Below are positions 8,300 to 18,272 of a stretch of 64,000 nucleotides of DNA, one piece after another. The notes below the pieces were generated by a model. It was not told the origin of the DNA, made no database searches, and was given only the letters and a program-made list of their open reading frames with translations. Origin of the DNA: Saccharomycopsis malanga (taxonomy: Eukaryota; Ascomycota; Saccharomycetes; Ascoideales; Saccharomycopsidaceae); NCBI GenBank assembly GCA_004014935.1, contig CP025322.1, forward strand, positions 3,100,001 to 3,164,000. The letters are read 5' to 3'. A program made the position numbers and the translations under genes. The stretch's first letter is position 1; each line of letters begins with the position of its first letter.

Positions 8300-11077
8300 C
8301 TATTCCAAGTCGTCCTCTGCAAGCGTGAAAGGTTCTGGCAAAGGCGCCTCGGTGTCGTTCAACTGTCTTACTGTTTTTATGTACTCAATCTTTTCGCCTT
8401 GTTGCTTGTCTTCCAATACCACCACACCATTGTTATTCTTGTATTCCCGTACTGGCTTGAAGCGGCTGTTTTCAGCAAACGATATATACTTTACCTGAGC
8501 AGGAACGACTCTTGTCAAGTTGTCCAACTTGTAGCTTTCCTCTTCCTTTTCCTCTTTTTCTTCCTTGTCTCCTTCTTCCTCCTTTTCTGGGACCTTGTCG
8601 ATATCCATCTTGTCCTCTTCTGTGGCCTTCTTAGCACGTTGCTTGGCTCTGGCGGTGGTTGACAATACAGCAGTTTCCACCTTTTCTGCCTTCTTCTCCT
8701 TCACGTCCTCTGATTTTGGTGGATACGCAAAAGTAGACTTTCTGCTGTGGCATTCCAACTGGAACTTTGGGATTTTCAAGTCTTCTCTGACACCAATGAT
8801 GGTGGTAGGGGCGAAACTGAGCGAGAGGAAATGGGTCAACGGGAACCAGTACCAGTTTTGCACAAATAAAGTGAGTCCAACAATTGCCTTGACGTTCAAA
8901 GTGCCAGTGTGGACGTTTTCCAAATTGATTGTGACGTTGCGGCCTCCAGCATCAATTATGCCTTGAGAAAGCGCAGCACCAAACTTGGTCAAGCCTTCCT
9001 GGCCCTTGCTAGAAACAACAGTGGCAAACGTTTCTTTAACTTTACTCAAGTCTGGATACGACTTGTCATTCTGCTGAATGAGAATCAATGCGGTAGCGAT
9101 CAAAGCGCCTTGTCTGACAAAGTCTACGGGGTCCTTGGTCAATGGTTCCAAGAGATCGAGGGCACCGGTGAAGTTACCTTTGCCAGCACAAGAAATACCA
9201 AGAGCTAAAGCAGTGCCGTATCTGACATGTGGATTGTATGATTCTGCCAAGAGTTCGACAATCGAAGGAACTGTTTTATAATCTCTGATGAGAATGAAAC
9301 CAAGGGCAATAACAGCAGCTCTTCTGACGTCATTGCTAGAGTCGCTGACAGCAACATGAAGCAATTTTCTAATAGCTTTTTTGTCACCAGTCCCGCAATA
9401 AGCCAAGGCAATAGTGAAACAGCCTCCATAGCGCAAGTTGGCGTTTTGTTCATTAACTAATTCGTCAATGGTTTGGTCTGCTTGCTCTTCTTTACCAAAA
9501 CAAATCAAGGCGACTGCCAACGAAAGGCCACGGATGATGTTTTCATGCTGGGTTTCTCTAGCATAGGTGATCATGTCGTTGATGATCTCTTTGTTCTGAG
9601 ATCCCAACATCACCAAGCCTATGCCCAATGCCGCAGCCTCTCCGGAAACAGCAGAATCAGAGTACAAGATTGTTTTCAATTCTTCATAGATGGTCTCGTC
9701 AGCAGTACCCATAGCAGCAACGCCGATACCAAGGCATCCGCCATGGAGAATGACGTCTACTTCCTCGTTGCCAGCAGAAGAGCCCTTTTCCACAAGATGG
9801 TTTCTCAAATAGTCAATGATCTCGTTGCCATGGCCGGCAAATATAAGGCCAAGAGCAAACAACGAACCGCCCTGCGAATATTGGGAACCAGTGCGTTCTG
9901 GGAGATACGGTTCGAGAATGACCTTACCTTGAGGCAAGTTGCCTTTATGGATGACCCCCAAAGCAGCCGTAGCAGTGAATTTGGACCAGTTGGACGATTT
10001 GCCCAACCATTCTAGATTGCTGCGTAAAAAGGAGTCGTCAGTGGTTCCGGCGTGCAAAAACGCGTTCATGAAACTGATAGCGTTGTGAAACATTGAGTTT
10101 CTACCGTCCAAACTGTTCTTTGTCTGGTTCAAGATCTTGGTGTCCGTGTTGTTGTTATTATGAAGGAAAGTGATGTCGTAGTCACAGGTCGGAATACCGG
10201 ACAAGATCTTCACCAATTTGTTGTAATCGTTGGATTTGTGTGGAGACTGCTTGATAGCCAGGATTGTCTTGTTCAACAATTCCTGGGAAGCAGCCTGGAC
10301 CAAATCAAAAGCAACCTGATACGCTATCAACACGTTGCTGTGTACATTACTACGTAACAAGTTTTCGAACAATTTGATCGCTAAATTGGAGTCGTTCAAC
10401 TGCACAATCAACTTGCTGATCAAAAAATAGTCTGGGTGTTTCAAGACCAAAATAAGATCAACCAACTTGTTCAAGGCAGCAGTTTTGAAATGCGAATTGT
10501 AACTGATGGTAGACAAACAGTTCAAGGCATAGCTGATCAACAGCAAAGCATACTCTTCCTTCTGCGAAGAAATCTGCTTGCTGATGATAGAATCAACAAT
10601 ATCCAAGCGATAACTCTCCAAAGATACCCCCACGGCCAACAGCAAGTTGTTTTCATTTGTACATTTCACCAACATCTTCTCGAAAATGCTCACCAACTTG
10701 GGATCCAACAACGACTTGTTGCCGCTGCTGTATGCCTCCTTGCTGGCCTCAATGTACTTCTCAATACACTTTGACACAATCGTTTCTACAAACTCCGAGC
10801 TCTCGTTGATGTTGAACTGCTCTCCAGAAGCTAAAGAAAACTTCACCGACGAATCATAATCTCCTAAATTGAAATAAACCTTGGACGCAATAAGCGCCGC
10901 AAGATCTCTTCCAGCAAACGACTCATCCTCATGCAACTCTTCAATGTCCGCAAGATTGTTAGCAATCTCCGCCCACAACTCATTCACAACTGCATCTAAC
11001 GATTTCAACGCATATACTTTCAAACTCGAGTCGTCCTCATCAAGTAACGCCAAGTATGGCGATGCTGTAAGTGCCAT
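8300..11077 (-). CDS. RPN2: 26S proteasome regulatory subunit Rpn2 (PSMD1)
   Basis: 925 residues from ATG at 11077 (MALTASPYLALLDEDDSS); an upstream in-frame GTG is ignored. The protein is the large scaffold of the 19S base, contacting the Rpt ATPase ring and carrying Rpn13. The middle shows the proteasome/cyclosome (PC) repeats as alternating GxxxALGxxxxG-type helices, for example YGTALALGISCAGKGN. A charged lysine/glutamate stretch near the C-terminus (KVPEKEEEGDKEEKEE) precedes the final domain. The extreme C-terminus PEPFTLAEDDLE resembles the segment that binds Rpn13 in other Rpn2/PSMD1 proteins. Length is close to S. cerevisiae Rpn2 (945). Identification is firm. Confidence 0.96.
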   Translation of the reverse strand: MALTASPYLALLDEDDSSLKVYALKSLDAVVNELWAEIANNLADIEELHEDESFAGRDLAALIASKVYFNLGDYDSSVKFSLASGEQFNINESSEFVETIVSKCIEKYIEASKEAYSSGNKSLLDPKLVSIFEKMLVKCTNENNLLLAVGVSLESYRLDIVDSIISKQISSQKEEYALLLISYALNCLSTISYNSHFKTAALNKLVDLILVLKHPDYFLISKLIVQLNDSNLAIKLFENLLRSNVHSNVLIAYQVAFDLVQAASQELLNKTILAIKQSPHKSNDYNKLVKILSGIPTCDYDITFLHNNNNTDTKILNQTKNSLDGRNSMFHNAISFMNAFLHAGTTDDSFLRSNLEWLGKSSNWSKFTATAALGVIHKGNLPQGKVILEPYLPERTGSQYSQGGSLFALGLIFAGHGNEIIDYLRNHLVEKGSSAGNEEVDVILHGGCLGIGVAAMGTADETIYEELKTILYSDSAVSGEAAALGIGLVMLGSQNKEIINDMITYARETQHENIIRGLSLAVALICFGKEEQADQTIDELVNEQNANLRYGGCFTIALAYCGTGDKKAIRKLLHVAVSDSSNDVRRAAVIALGFILIRDYKTVPSIVELLAESYNPHVRYGTALALGISCAGKGNFTGALDLLEPLTKDPVDFVRQGALIATALILIQQNDKSYPDLSKVKETFATVVSSKGQEGLTKFGAALSQGIIDAGGRNVTINLENVHTGTLNVKAIVGLTLFVQNWYWFPLTHFLSLSFAPTTIIGVREDLKIPKFQLECHSRKSTFAYPPKSEDVKEKKAEKVETAVLSTTARAKQRAKKATEEDKMDIDKVPEKEEEGDKEEKEEKEEESYKLDNLTRVVPAQVKYISFAENSRFKPVREYKNNNGVVVLEDKQQGEKIEYIKTVRQLNDTEAPLPEPFTLAEDDLE

Positions 11078-11685
11078 CTTGTCTCTCTCTTTATAGATAT
11101 TCACTTTTCTCGTACAACCTACTCAATAATTAGTCGTCACCAATTCCAAAAACAACTATACAATTGTTTTCAAATCACTACCTGCCTTCTAAGATCCAAT
11201 ATATACAGCCAATGCCTCCTACCGGCTTCTCTTCTGATTGTTGTTCGATGCTTTCTACCATTATACTGCAATTTGTCGCCACCCACACTCAACCTCTGAA
11301 AATTAACGGCAGGGTGAGTTATGAAGTCACGTGATGCACATATATAATAAGAGTAAGACTTATTAAGGCAAATGATGAATAATTGACTGATTTAGATGGT
11401 TAGGGTGGTGTGTGGTGTTTTGTTGATGGTTGTAAATGGGTAATTTTAATTGACATAGGATGATGTGTTTGTAGAATGTAATCTTGGATGTCTGATATGG
11501 GCACCGGATCTTTTATTTATTATTGTTTGGCGTAAAATATGTCTTCTAAAGGAGTATTACATTAAAAACAAGTAAAAGTATGACATTGCAATAAACGCTT
11601 AGTGTTTTTTTTTGGGATGGATATGAAGCTTCTTCTAGTGGATATAATCAGTAAAATTCTACATGTTTTATATTTCGAGCCCATC
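11078..11685. promoter_or_regulatory. RPN2 upstream region
   Basis: Upstream of RPN2. The minus strand at about 11181-11191 reads AGAAGGCAGG, similar to the GAAGGCAAAA site described for Rpn4 in Candida; this is a weak match. GTCACGTGATG at about 11326-11336 contains a perfect CACGTG E-box. From about 11640 the region passes into degraded tails of the SINE-like family (CGAGCCCATC, GATCCCAGC). Confidence 0.35.
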
Positions 11686-12000
11686 AATATTAATTAATAA
11701 TATCATACATTTCGATCCCAGCACTTGTCAGTTTCGTATATACGCGCTAGTTTAAAGGAACTAGACAAAGCCCAATAATATCCTCTTAATCATAATCTTC
11801 TCACCCAATTGGTTGAAAGTAAGCACCAGACTTTCATCTTCGTAAAAGCAGTGGATACTAAGCGTTCATGTTTGTAATCGAACCCGTGAACTTGTCAAGT
11901 GTTTTCTCTCTTTTCCGAGACTACTATCTGCTAAACTATCCTGCCAGGTCTTTCTTCTTCTCCAAGAGCACTAACCACTGAGACGTCCAACCCAGTGACT
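11686..12000 (-). mobile_element. SINE-like family 1, full-length copy
   Basis: On the minus strand the head starts near 12000 with GTCACTGGGTTGGACGTCTC followed by AGTGGTTAGTGCTCT. It then has two successive CTCT..GAGAA..GAGAAA blocks separated by GACCTGGCAGGATAG. Box B is in CACGGGTTCGATTAC. The body ends GCGCGTATATACGAAACTG and CTGGGATCGAAATGTATGAT, into ATTATTAATTAAT. This is one of the longest copies and shows the internally duplicated head clearly. Confidence 0.75.
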
Positions 12001-12070
12001 TTAATAAGAATAATAATAAGAATAATAATAATCATAATAACAACAATAATAATGATGATGGTGATGTTTC
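12001..12070. repeat. AAT/ATG microsatellite
   Basis: Imperfect run of AATAAG, AAT and ATG trinucleotides directly abutting the head of the SINE-like copy at 11686-12000. It may be the tail of an adjacent or target copy. Confidence 0.7.
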
Positions 12071-12990
12071 ATGTACTTCGAGCCTGGTATTCATTATATT
12101 ATTTCATACCTCGTTTCAAATGAGGTACACCTATAAGTCACTTGTATAAATAAACATACTCTTTTTTTTGTAGATCTTTTGTAGTTCCAATCTTTATTTG
12201 GGCTTTCAACAATAAAACATATCGAAAACTAGAACAGCAAAAAAACAAAAAGTTAACAACAAAGTAACTTTAAACCATTTGCAACTTTAACTTGAATAGG
12301 ACTAAAAGCTTTTTTAAAACGGACTCCCCTTGTATAAAGAATATTGATAATCACAATACGCTTTACAGAGCTCCATAGGGTATTCAATGTCTAGTGGAAG
12401 CTGAAATATGTTAGTTTGACAATATTTAATGATTATTAGTGAATACAAGTTCCCCAGAGAACCCATACCAATCAACATCTTTTTCACCTTTTGAGATACG
12501 TATTTCTTTGGAATACAAACTAATTTAAATACCAAAGGAAGCATAAATAAAACTGATTTGCAATCAAAAACAATGGAATAACGTCAAGAGGTTAAGTGAG
12601 TCTCTCTGAGGGGTGAAATACACGAGATTTAACAAATTATGTGCTATTTCCGACAAAATGACGCTTTCTGACTATTTAATAATCTATAAAAACCGAATAT
12701 CAGACCAACGTACATGGTATGGAACTCTAGAATTTAAAGAGAATAAAAATATATACCTTGTATGGTTTAGTTTGGTGTAAAGACTTTAGAATATGATTCA
12801 AAAGAATTAACGTTTTTGGAAAAATTGGCATTTTTCAATTATATCAACTATTTATCCACAAATCTCAAATTTTTCTTTATGAATAGTACTACAATATAGG
12901 ACAATATTTTAAAATTGTGGGATATGTTTTTTGAAATTAAAAAAATCTGGATAGCATTGATTTAACTCAAAAAAACGTTTGTTGATTAAT
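12071..12990. other. AT-rich intergenic region, no gene seen
   Basis: Contains a short degraded family-1 tail (TTCGAGCCTGG near 12080) and otherwise A/T-rich unique sequence. A 76-codon minus-strand frame near 12314-12544 has no recognisable feature. Confidence 0.5.
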
Positions 12991-13135
12991 CCAAAATGTC
13001 AAGAGCGGGAATCGAGCACCAAATACCAAAGTGAGGAACGCCACACTTGTTTCCACCCTATTTTGGGTGGCGCATGGCCCCACCAACTTGGCCACTTGGC
13101 GATAGTAGGGCATTGCATAATAGGCATATTTTTGT
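12991..13135 (-). repeat. tRNA-like repeat family 2, copy 1
   Basis: Minus-strand reading gives CGCCAAGTGGCCAAGTTGGT (box A fit in TGGCCAAGTTGG), GGGCCATGCGCCACCC, GTGTGGCGTTCCTCACTTTG and a box-B-like GCTCGATTCCCG ending in TTTTGGA. A homologous copy lies at 47660-47790. The order and spacing resemble a class II (Ser/Leu-like) tRNA-derived sequence, but the acceptor arms do not pair. It is distinct from family 1. Confidence 0.65.
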
Positions 13136-13327
13136 TAAGGAAAGATAATATCTTTACTTTTCGAGTGTGTATTTTGGGTATTTTACATTTTTTGGCAAGT
13201 GTACAAGCAAAAATAAAAGGGTTACTAGATAACCTGTGAGAGATACTACGCCTTAAATTGATTTGTCAATGGACTGTGAACTGGGTGAATAAGCTACAAC
13301 CAGGGGTTGATTAGACATACATAGTAC

Positions 13328-13521
13328 GTGTTTGAAAGGAAGCACTAGACTTTGGTCTAGGTCGTGTTTCAGACAGTTGCACTTGCCTGTGAATTTACGT
13401 TCAGTATCGTAAAAAGCAGCGAGTAAAAGTGTCTTTATGGGAATCGAACCCGTGTTCCTGTTAGGTCTTGTTTTTCTCTTCTCAGAGAGCACTGACCACT
13501 GAACCAAACGGCCCAGTGGCT
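13328..13521 (-). mobile_element. SINE-like family 1, head copy with intact boxes
   Basis: Minus strand: GCCACTGGGCCGTTTGGTTC, AGTGGTCAGTGCTCTC, GAGAAGAGAAAAACAAGACC, then box B in CACGGGTTCGATTCCC, then ACTTTTACTCGCTGCTTTTT and ACGTAAATTCACAGGCAAGT. The 3' body with the GCGCGTATA block is absent. It sits about 200 bp upstream of HTS1. Confidence 0.72.
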
Positions 13522-13728
13522 GAGAACGATTCTTGCTGCTCTATGATTGCTTGATACTTGAAAGAAGCATGCAACATACTGCATATACCTGCAATACCAT
13601 GCAAGAATCACGCAATGACTCTTTAAGAGGAGAAAAACTGACTGACAATATAAGGGCGGTGAAAAAAAAAACGGGCGAAAAAAGCCTAGTGATTTTGTTA
13701 AACCGGTTAAACGGCTAACTAACAGTTA
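13522..13728 (+). promoter_or_regulatory. HTS1 promoter with Gcn4-type site and GCATGCA motifs
   Basis: TGACTC at about 13616-13621 is the core Gcn4 half-site, expected in front of an amino-acid/aminoacyl-tRNA synthesis gene. It is preceded by GCATGCA, TGCATA, CCATGCAA and CACGCAA repeats between 13568 and 13613. Regulation by Gcn4 is inferred from the site alone. Confidence 0.45.
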
Positions 13729-15336
13729 ATGTTGAGTAGTTTTGTTAGAGGAATTGTTAGGAAGATGTCGCAAGCCCCACCGAGTACCGCTAGCTCTGTT
13801 GCCGCAGGCGCAGCTAAGAGTGTGAGCATGAAGGCGAAGAAGTCTAAGGAAAAGTTTCAATTGAAGACTCCTAAGGGAACCAAGGATTGGTCAGGAAAGG
13901 ATATGATTATCCGGGAGTCGATTTTCAGCACGTTATCTGACTTGTTCAAGCGTCATGGGGGTGTTACGATTGACACGCCGGTGTTTGAATTGACGGAGAT
14001 TTTGACGGGGAAGTATGGAGAAGATTCCAAGTTGATTTACAATTTGCAAGACCAGGGAGGAGAGTTGACGTCCTTGCGATATGATTTGACAGTTCCGTTT
14101 GCACGGTTTGTGGCAATGAACAATATCCAAGCTATCAAGAGATACCACATTGCCAAGGTGTACAGAAGAGACCAGCCTGCAATGACCAAGGGCAGAATGA
14201 GAGAGTTTTACCAGTGTGATTTTGATGTAGCTGGCCAGTACGATGCGATGGTCCCAGACTCTGAAATCTTGGCCATCTTGATCGAGGGGTTGACGGGGCT
14301 AGGCATCAACGATTTCAAGGTGAAGATCAACCACAGAAAGATTTTGGATGGTATTTTCCAAGTGTGTGGGGTCCAGGACGAGGACGTGCGGAAAGTGAGC
14401 AGTGCTGTAGACAAGTTGGACAAGTCGCCGTGGGATGCGGTCAAGAAGGAAATGGTGGTTGACAAGAACCAGCCGGAGGAAGTTGCGGACAGAATAGGAG
14501 CATATGTGAAGCTCAACGGTTCCATCACTGAAATGGTTGATATTTTGTCCAAGGATGACAGCTTGTTGGCCAACCAGTCTGCCAAAGAAGGTATAGAGGA
14601 AATGAAGATCTTGGCTGAGTATACGCAAGCATTTGACATCCACAAATACTTGTCTTTTGACTTGTCCTTGGCCAGAGGCTTGGACTATTACACTGGATTG
14701 ATCTACGAGGCTGTTACCGAGGCCTCGAAGCCCCCAGAAAATGCCCAGGAGTTGAAAAAGAAGGCCACCAAGAAAGGCGACGACGAGGACGCCTCGGAGT
14801 TTGTTGGTGTTGGCTCCATTGCTGCTGGCGGAAGATACGACAACTTGGTGAACATGTTTGCGTCTGCCACCGGCAAAAAAAGCGTCTCTATTCCTTGTGT
14901 AGGCATTTCGTTTGGCGTGGAGCGTATCTTCTCCTTGATCAAGGCCAGAAACGACATCATGGACAAGGTCAGATCCAACTCTACCCAGGTGTACATCATG
15001 GCCTTTGGCGATGGCTATTTGCCAGAAAGAATGAAAATCGCTAAACAGCTCTGGGCCCAGGGCATCGAGTGCGAATATTTGTACAAGGCAAAGGCCAAAA
15101 GTAGACCACAGTTTGTAGGAGCCGAGAAATCGGGTGCTGCCTTAGCTGTCATCATCGGTAAGGAGGAATTCGCCGCGGGTAAAGTGAGAGTAAAGGTTTT
15201 GAACCAAGGCGAGAGCTCTGATGAAGGAAATTTGGTCGACGTTGGGTCTGTAGGCGAAGCTGTCAAGACAAAGTTGGCTGAACTCAACGCTCATTCCAGT
15301 GTTGACGAAGTCACGCGTCTTATTAGAGGGCTATAG
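13729..15336 (+). CDS. HTS1: Histidyl-tRNA synthetase, probably dual mitochondrial/cytosolic
   Basis: 535 residues. Class II aminoacyl-tRNA synthetase of the HisRS type. It shows [29 protein letters not shown], motif 2 [20 protein letters not shown], the histidine loop [11 protein letters not shown] and a C-terminal anticodon-binding domain. Two in-frame ATGs begin it. The first (13729) gives [12 protein letters not shown], a basic amphipathic mitochondrial-targeting-like leader; the second (13765) gives [11 protein letters not shown], a cytosolic-type start. S. cerevisiae HTS1 encodes both enzymes the same way, so dual localisation is a reasonable inference. A SINE-like copy begins about 30 bp after the stop codon. 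Confidence 0.96.
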   Translation: MLSSFVRGIVRKMSQAPPSTASSVAAGAAKSVSMKAKKSKEKFQLKTPKGTKDWSGKDMIIRESIFSTLSDLFKRHGGVTIDTPVFELTEILTGKYGEDSKLIYNLQDQGGELTSLRYDLTVPFARFVAMNNIQAIKRYHIAKVYRRDQPAMTKGRMREFYQCDFDVAGQYDAMVPDSEILAILIEGLTGLGINDFKVKINHRKILDGIFQVCGVQDEDVRKVSSAVDKLDKSPWDAVKKEMVVDKNQPEEVADRIGAYVKLNGSITEMVDILSKDDSLLANQSAKEGIEEMKILAEYTQAFDIHKYLSFDLSLARGLDYYTGLIYEAVTEASKPPENAQELKKKATKKGDDEDASEFVGVGSIAAGGRYDNLVNMFASATGKKSVSIPCVGISFGVERIFSLIKARNDIMDKVRSNSTQVYIMAFGDGYLPERMKIAKQLWAQGIECEYLYKAKAKSRPQFVGAEKSGAALAVIIGKEEFAAGKVRVKVLNQGESSDEGNLVDVGSVGEAVKTKLAELNAHSSVDEVTRLIRGL

Positions 15337-15365
15337 GTGATGTCACTTGTTAATAAACGTTTTTA

Positions 15366-15590
15366 GCCGCTGGGCCGTATGGCTCAGTGGCCAGTGCTTT
15401 TGGAAAAGAGAAAAGGGCCTGGAAGAATAAATCAACGGCCACTACTTTCGAAGAGCAGGCTCATGAGTGAGAAAATAATGAATAACAGGAAATGATTAGG
15501 CTTTCCCTTGGACATGGCGCGTATATACGAAACTGATATGTATTGGGCTTGAAATATATAATATAATTAGTATTATTATTATTAATATAT
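15366..15590 (+). mobile_element. SINE-like family 1, full-length copy
   Basis: Starts GCCGCTGGGCCGTATGGCTC (box A), AGTGGCCAGTGCTTTTGG, GAGAAAAGGGCCTGG. It lacks a clear box B (CAGGCTCATGAGTGAG occupies its place). It ends ATGGCGCGTATATACGAAAC, TGATATGTATTGGGCTTG and a short ATT tail. Compact form of the element, immediately 3' of HTS1. Confidence 0.72.
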
Positions 15591-15777
15591 ATGATTGCAT
15601 CAAGGTTTTGTATATTTATTTGATAATGCCCAAAAAGGTGTATATCTTTGCTTGCTGAAGATATAATAGTCTTTTGGTCTGGTATTTTGAATGTCTTTCT
15701 TGAGCAACACAATTTGAGGGCGGTTTGCCAAAAAACAAACCCAAACATGAATTTATATTTTTTTTATATTACAGGTC

Positions 15778-16151
<374 letters not shown>

Positions 16152-16280
16152 TGATCAGGAGGGCTCAGTGGCTAGAGATTTTCAATGGGAGGAAAACATC
16201 TATTAGGTTGGCAGGCTCGAATCGGACTAGAAAGGTCTTTTTCAATGCTAAACGTAATTCCACAGGCAACTCATTAAAGT
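16152..16280 (+). repeat. SINE-like family 1, degraded partial copy
   Basis: GGGCTCAGTGGCTAG (box A region), GGCTCGAATCGG (degraded box B region) and AACGTAATTCCACAGGCAAC (middle block) occur in the family order, directly after the ATT run of the preceding copy. Confidence 0.55.
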
Positions 16281-16339
16281 TTATTACTTGGTTTTCAATT
16301 TACAAGTCAAAATGTTATGACAAGAATCGGGTTTTGTAA

Positions 16340-16605
16340 GCACTATTGGTCGAGACAGGGTTTCAGACAGTTACACTTGCCTGTTCAACATTGTAAAAAG
16401 CAGCGAGTAAAAAGTGTTCGTTTCGGGAATCGAACCCGTGAACCTGTTCGAGAGTATTATTCACTGAAATATTTTGCCAGGACTTTTTCTCTTTTGCAAG
16501 ATTGCATCTTCTCAAGCCTCTTTCTCTTTTGCAAGACTACTATCCTGCCAGGCTTTTTCTCTTCTCCTAGCGCACTAACCACTGAGCCATCCGGCTCAAT
16601 GGCAG
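16340..16605 (-). mobile_element. SINE-like family 1, head copy with extended internal duplications
   Basis: Minus strand: GCCATTGAGCCGGATGGCTC, AGTGGTTAGTGCGCTAGG, GAGAAGAGAAAAAGCCTGGC, then two further AAAAGAGAAA..CTTG blocks. Box B follows in CACGGGTTCGATTCCCG, then ACTTTTTACTCGCTGCTTTT and AACAGGCAAGTGTAACTG. The head contains at least three tandem repeats of the anticodon-arm/variable-arm block. Confidence 0.72.
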
Positions 16606-16760
16606 GCTCGAAATATAAGATTATCAAATACAACAGACTGAACGCTCATTACAAAATATCAGTACAAAGCAAACAGCCCAACTTTGCACATAAGAAATTT
16701 GTATTTACCCAATATATAACAATATTTATAGCCTCCGTCTTTTGCAGCCATTTACTTATA

Positions 16761-18272
16761 TCAATCAACTCTGGCCTCTTTCAAGGAATGCACCAAGGCA
16801 AAGTTGTTGGAGTATTTCTTCTTCTTGAGAGTCTTTTTCAACTCTTTTCTAACTACCATGACAGGCACAGAGCTTTTAGTAACCAAATAATTGGAAAGAG
16901 AGCCTAACAAGACACCTTGCAAGGCGCTTCTGCCTCTAGAACCAACGATCACCAATGTAGGTTGTATATGATCGATGATTTCTGTTATCAAATGACGGGG
17001 GATAGGATGATGGATCACCTCGATCACTGCGTGTATCTGCAATTTAGTCAACTTTATCAAGTCAAGATATGTGTTTGTAATACGTTCGATTCCATCTTTT
17101 CGGACTGTTTCCTTGGTGGCCTCCTCGGGACTGTTGATCTCTCTGTTGATAGACTTTTCTTTGTCTTCTTCAATGACATAGACAATGAACAACACGCTAT
17201 TGTTGGAGAGGACCGTGCCAATGCACCATTCGAGGGCATACAAACTTTCAGGCGAAAAGTCCATGCAAATAAGATACGAGTTTGGTTTTTGGCTAAGCGA
17301 CAAGTTCTGGAAGAACTCGCCTCTAGTGACAGTACGGATACATCTGGAGTTTTCCTTACTGGAGTCGATCTCGCTGACGTTTATCAACTTGTTGAGACTC
17401 TTGGCAAGCTCAATGTCCTCCTCGGCCTCGCTGTCATATGTGTAAGGCGCATTGAATCCTCTCTGGCTTCCCAAGGCAGTGATCTTGCCCTTGTATGTTG
17501 CATACTTGCGCAAATTGATGTCAGACACTTTCTTCAACAGCCTGTCGCTTGCACGTGTAGGCAGTCTGGCCTCGCCGTCGCCACCATTGTGTGTTTGGTG
17601 CTCAAGCAACGAGACGTCTATGTACTCCAATTCCTTGGGACTGAGTCCTTTTATTACACGGACTGTTTCTTCTGGAATAGGAGCACCTACGGCTACGGCG
17701 TTTTCTAATGCACTTTGCGCAGCCTCGAGCTCTTGTAGTCTGGCAACTTCTCGGGCTTCTTTGACAACCCTGTCTTCAGTAGTATTGCTGCTTACAGTCA
17801 TTGATTTTAACCTACTGGTGGCAGTTTCTAATGCCTGGTTTGCGGCAGCAATCTTCGACTTTGATTCCTCCTCGCCACCTTTGGTATCTTCGAGTTCATT
17901 CTCTGTCTTGTGGTATGTAGCAAAGTTTGGAAGAATCACCCCTCCATCATCATACAGAAACTCATTATCTGTATCGCTAATCTGTTCTTCCTCACTGTCT
18001 TCTGTTTCTTCGTCTTCAAGCTGTTCCTTTGCCTGGGCATCGGGGTCCAATCTCTCCGAAGGATCATGGTTAAGAATGGTCCATTTGATTCCATTAGCTC
18101 TTCTTCTAGCTCTGCTCAATGACCGGTTGTCTGTATCATACTGCCGTCCTCTGGAATGCGAACGAAGAGCTGGTCCATTGGTAGGTGACACTGACCTGTC
18201 TCGTGATAATGGCTCTTCCATATCCCGGAGCACATCATTTTTCTCGTTTTCCAATTCGTTCAAAATCGACAT
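16761..18272 (-). CDS. Universal stress protein (UspA-fold) domain protein
   Basis: 503 residues from ATG at 18272. The N-terminal half is Ser/Arg-rich then acidic and low-complexity (SRDRSVSPTNGP, EEETEDSEEEQISDTDNE), with an Ala/Glu-rich helical stretch. The C-terminal third is a Usp fold: PNSYLICMDFSPESLYALEW starts it and VIVGSRGRSALQGVLLGS carries the Gx2Gx9G(S/T) ATP-binding signature. VPVMVVR closes the domain, followed by a Lys-rich tail. Proteins of this architecture are known from fission yeast and Candida species, with no obvious S. cerevisiae counterpart. The function is unassigned; a nucleotide-binding stress role is family-level inference. The N-terminus looks disordered and phosphorylatable. 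Confidence 0.85.
   Translation of the reverse strand: MSILNELENEKNDVLRDMEEPLSRDRSVSPTNGPALRSHSRGRQYDTDNRSLSRARRRANGIKWTILNHDPSERLDPDAQAKEQLEDEETEDSEEEQISDTDNEFLYDDGGVILPNFATYHKTENELEDTKGGEEESKSKIAAANQALETATSRLKSMTVSSNTTEDRVVKEAREVARLQELEAAQSALENAVAVGAPIPEETVRVIKGLSPKELEYIDVSLLEHQTHNGGDGEARLPTRASDRLLKKVSDINLRKYATYKGKITALGSQRGFNAPYTYDSEAEEDIELAKSLNKLINVSEIDSSKENSRCIRTVTRGEFFQNLSLSQKPNSYLICMDFSPESLYALEWCIGTVLSNNSVLFIVYVIEEDKEKSINREINSPEEATKETVRKDGIERITNTYLDLIKLTKLQIHAVIEVIHHPIPRHLITEIIDHIQPTLVIVGSRGRSALQGVLLGSLSNYLVTKSSVPVMVVRKELKKTLKKKKYSNNFALVHSLKEARVD

Noticed and set aside
11255-11285. PACE proteasome element upstream of RPN2
   Set aside because: The closest sequence (minus-strand GGTGGCGACAAA) has two extra bases inside the GGTGGCAAA consensus.
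12979-13239. 86-codon frame sharing residues with a frame at 47381-47785
   Set aside because: The shared peptide (SEERH and HLAIV blocks) is the antisense translation of the family-2 tRNA-like repeat.
13440-13521. Functional tRNA gene
   Set aside because: Box A and box B are good, but no acceptor stem pairs and the block recurs many times with the same non-tRNA flanks, so it is a repeat element.
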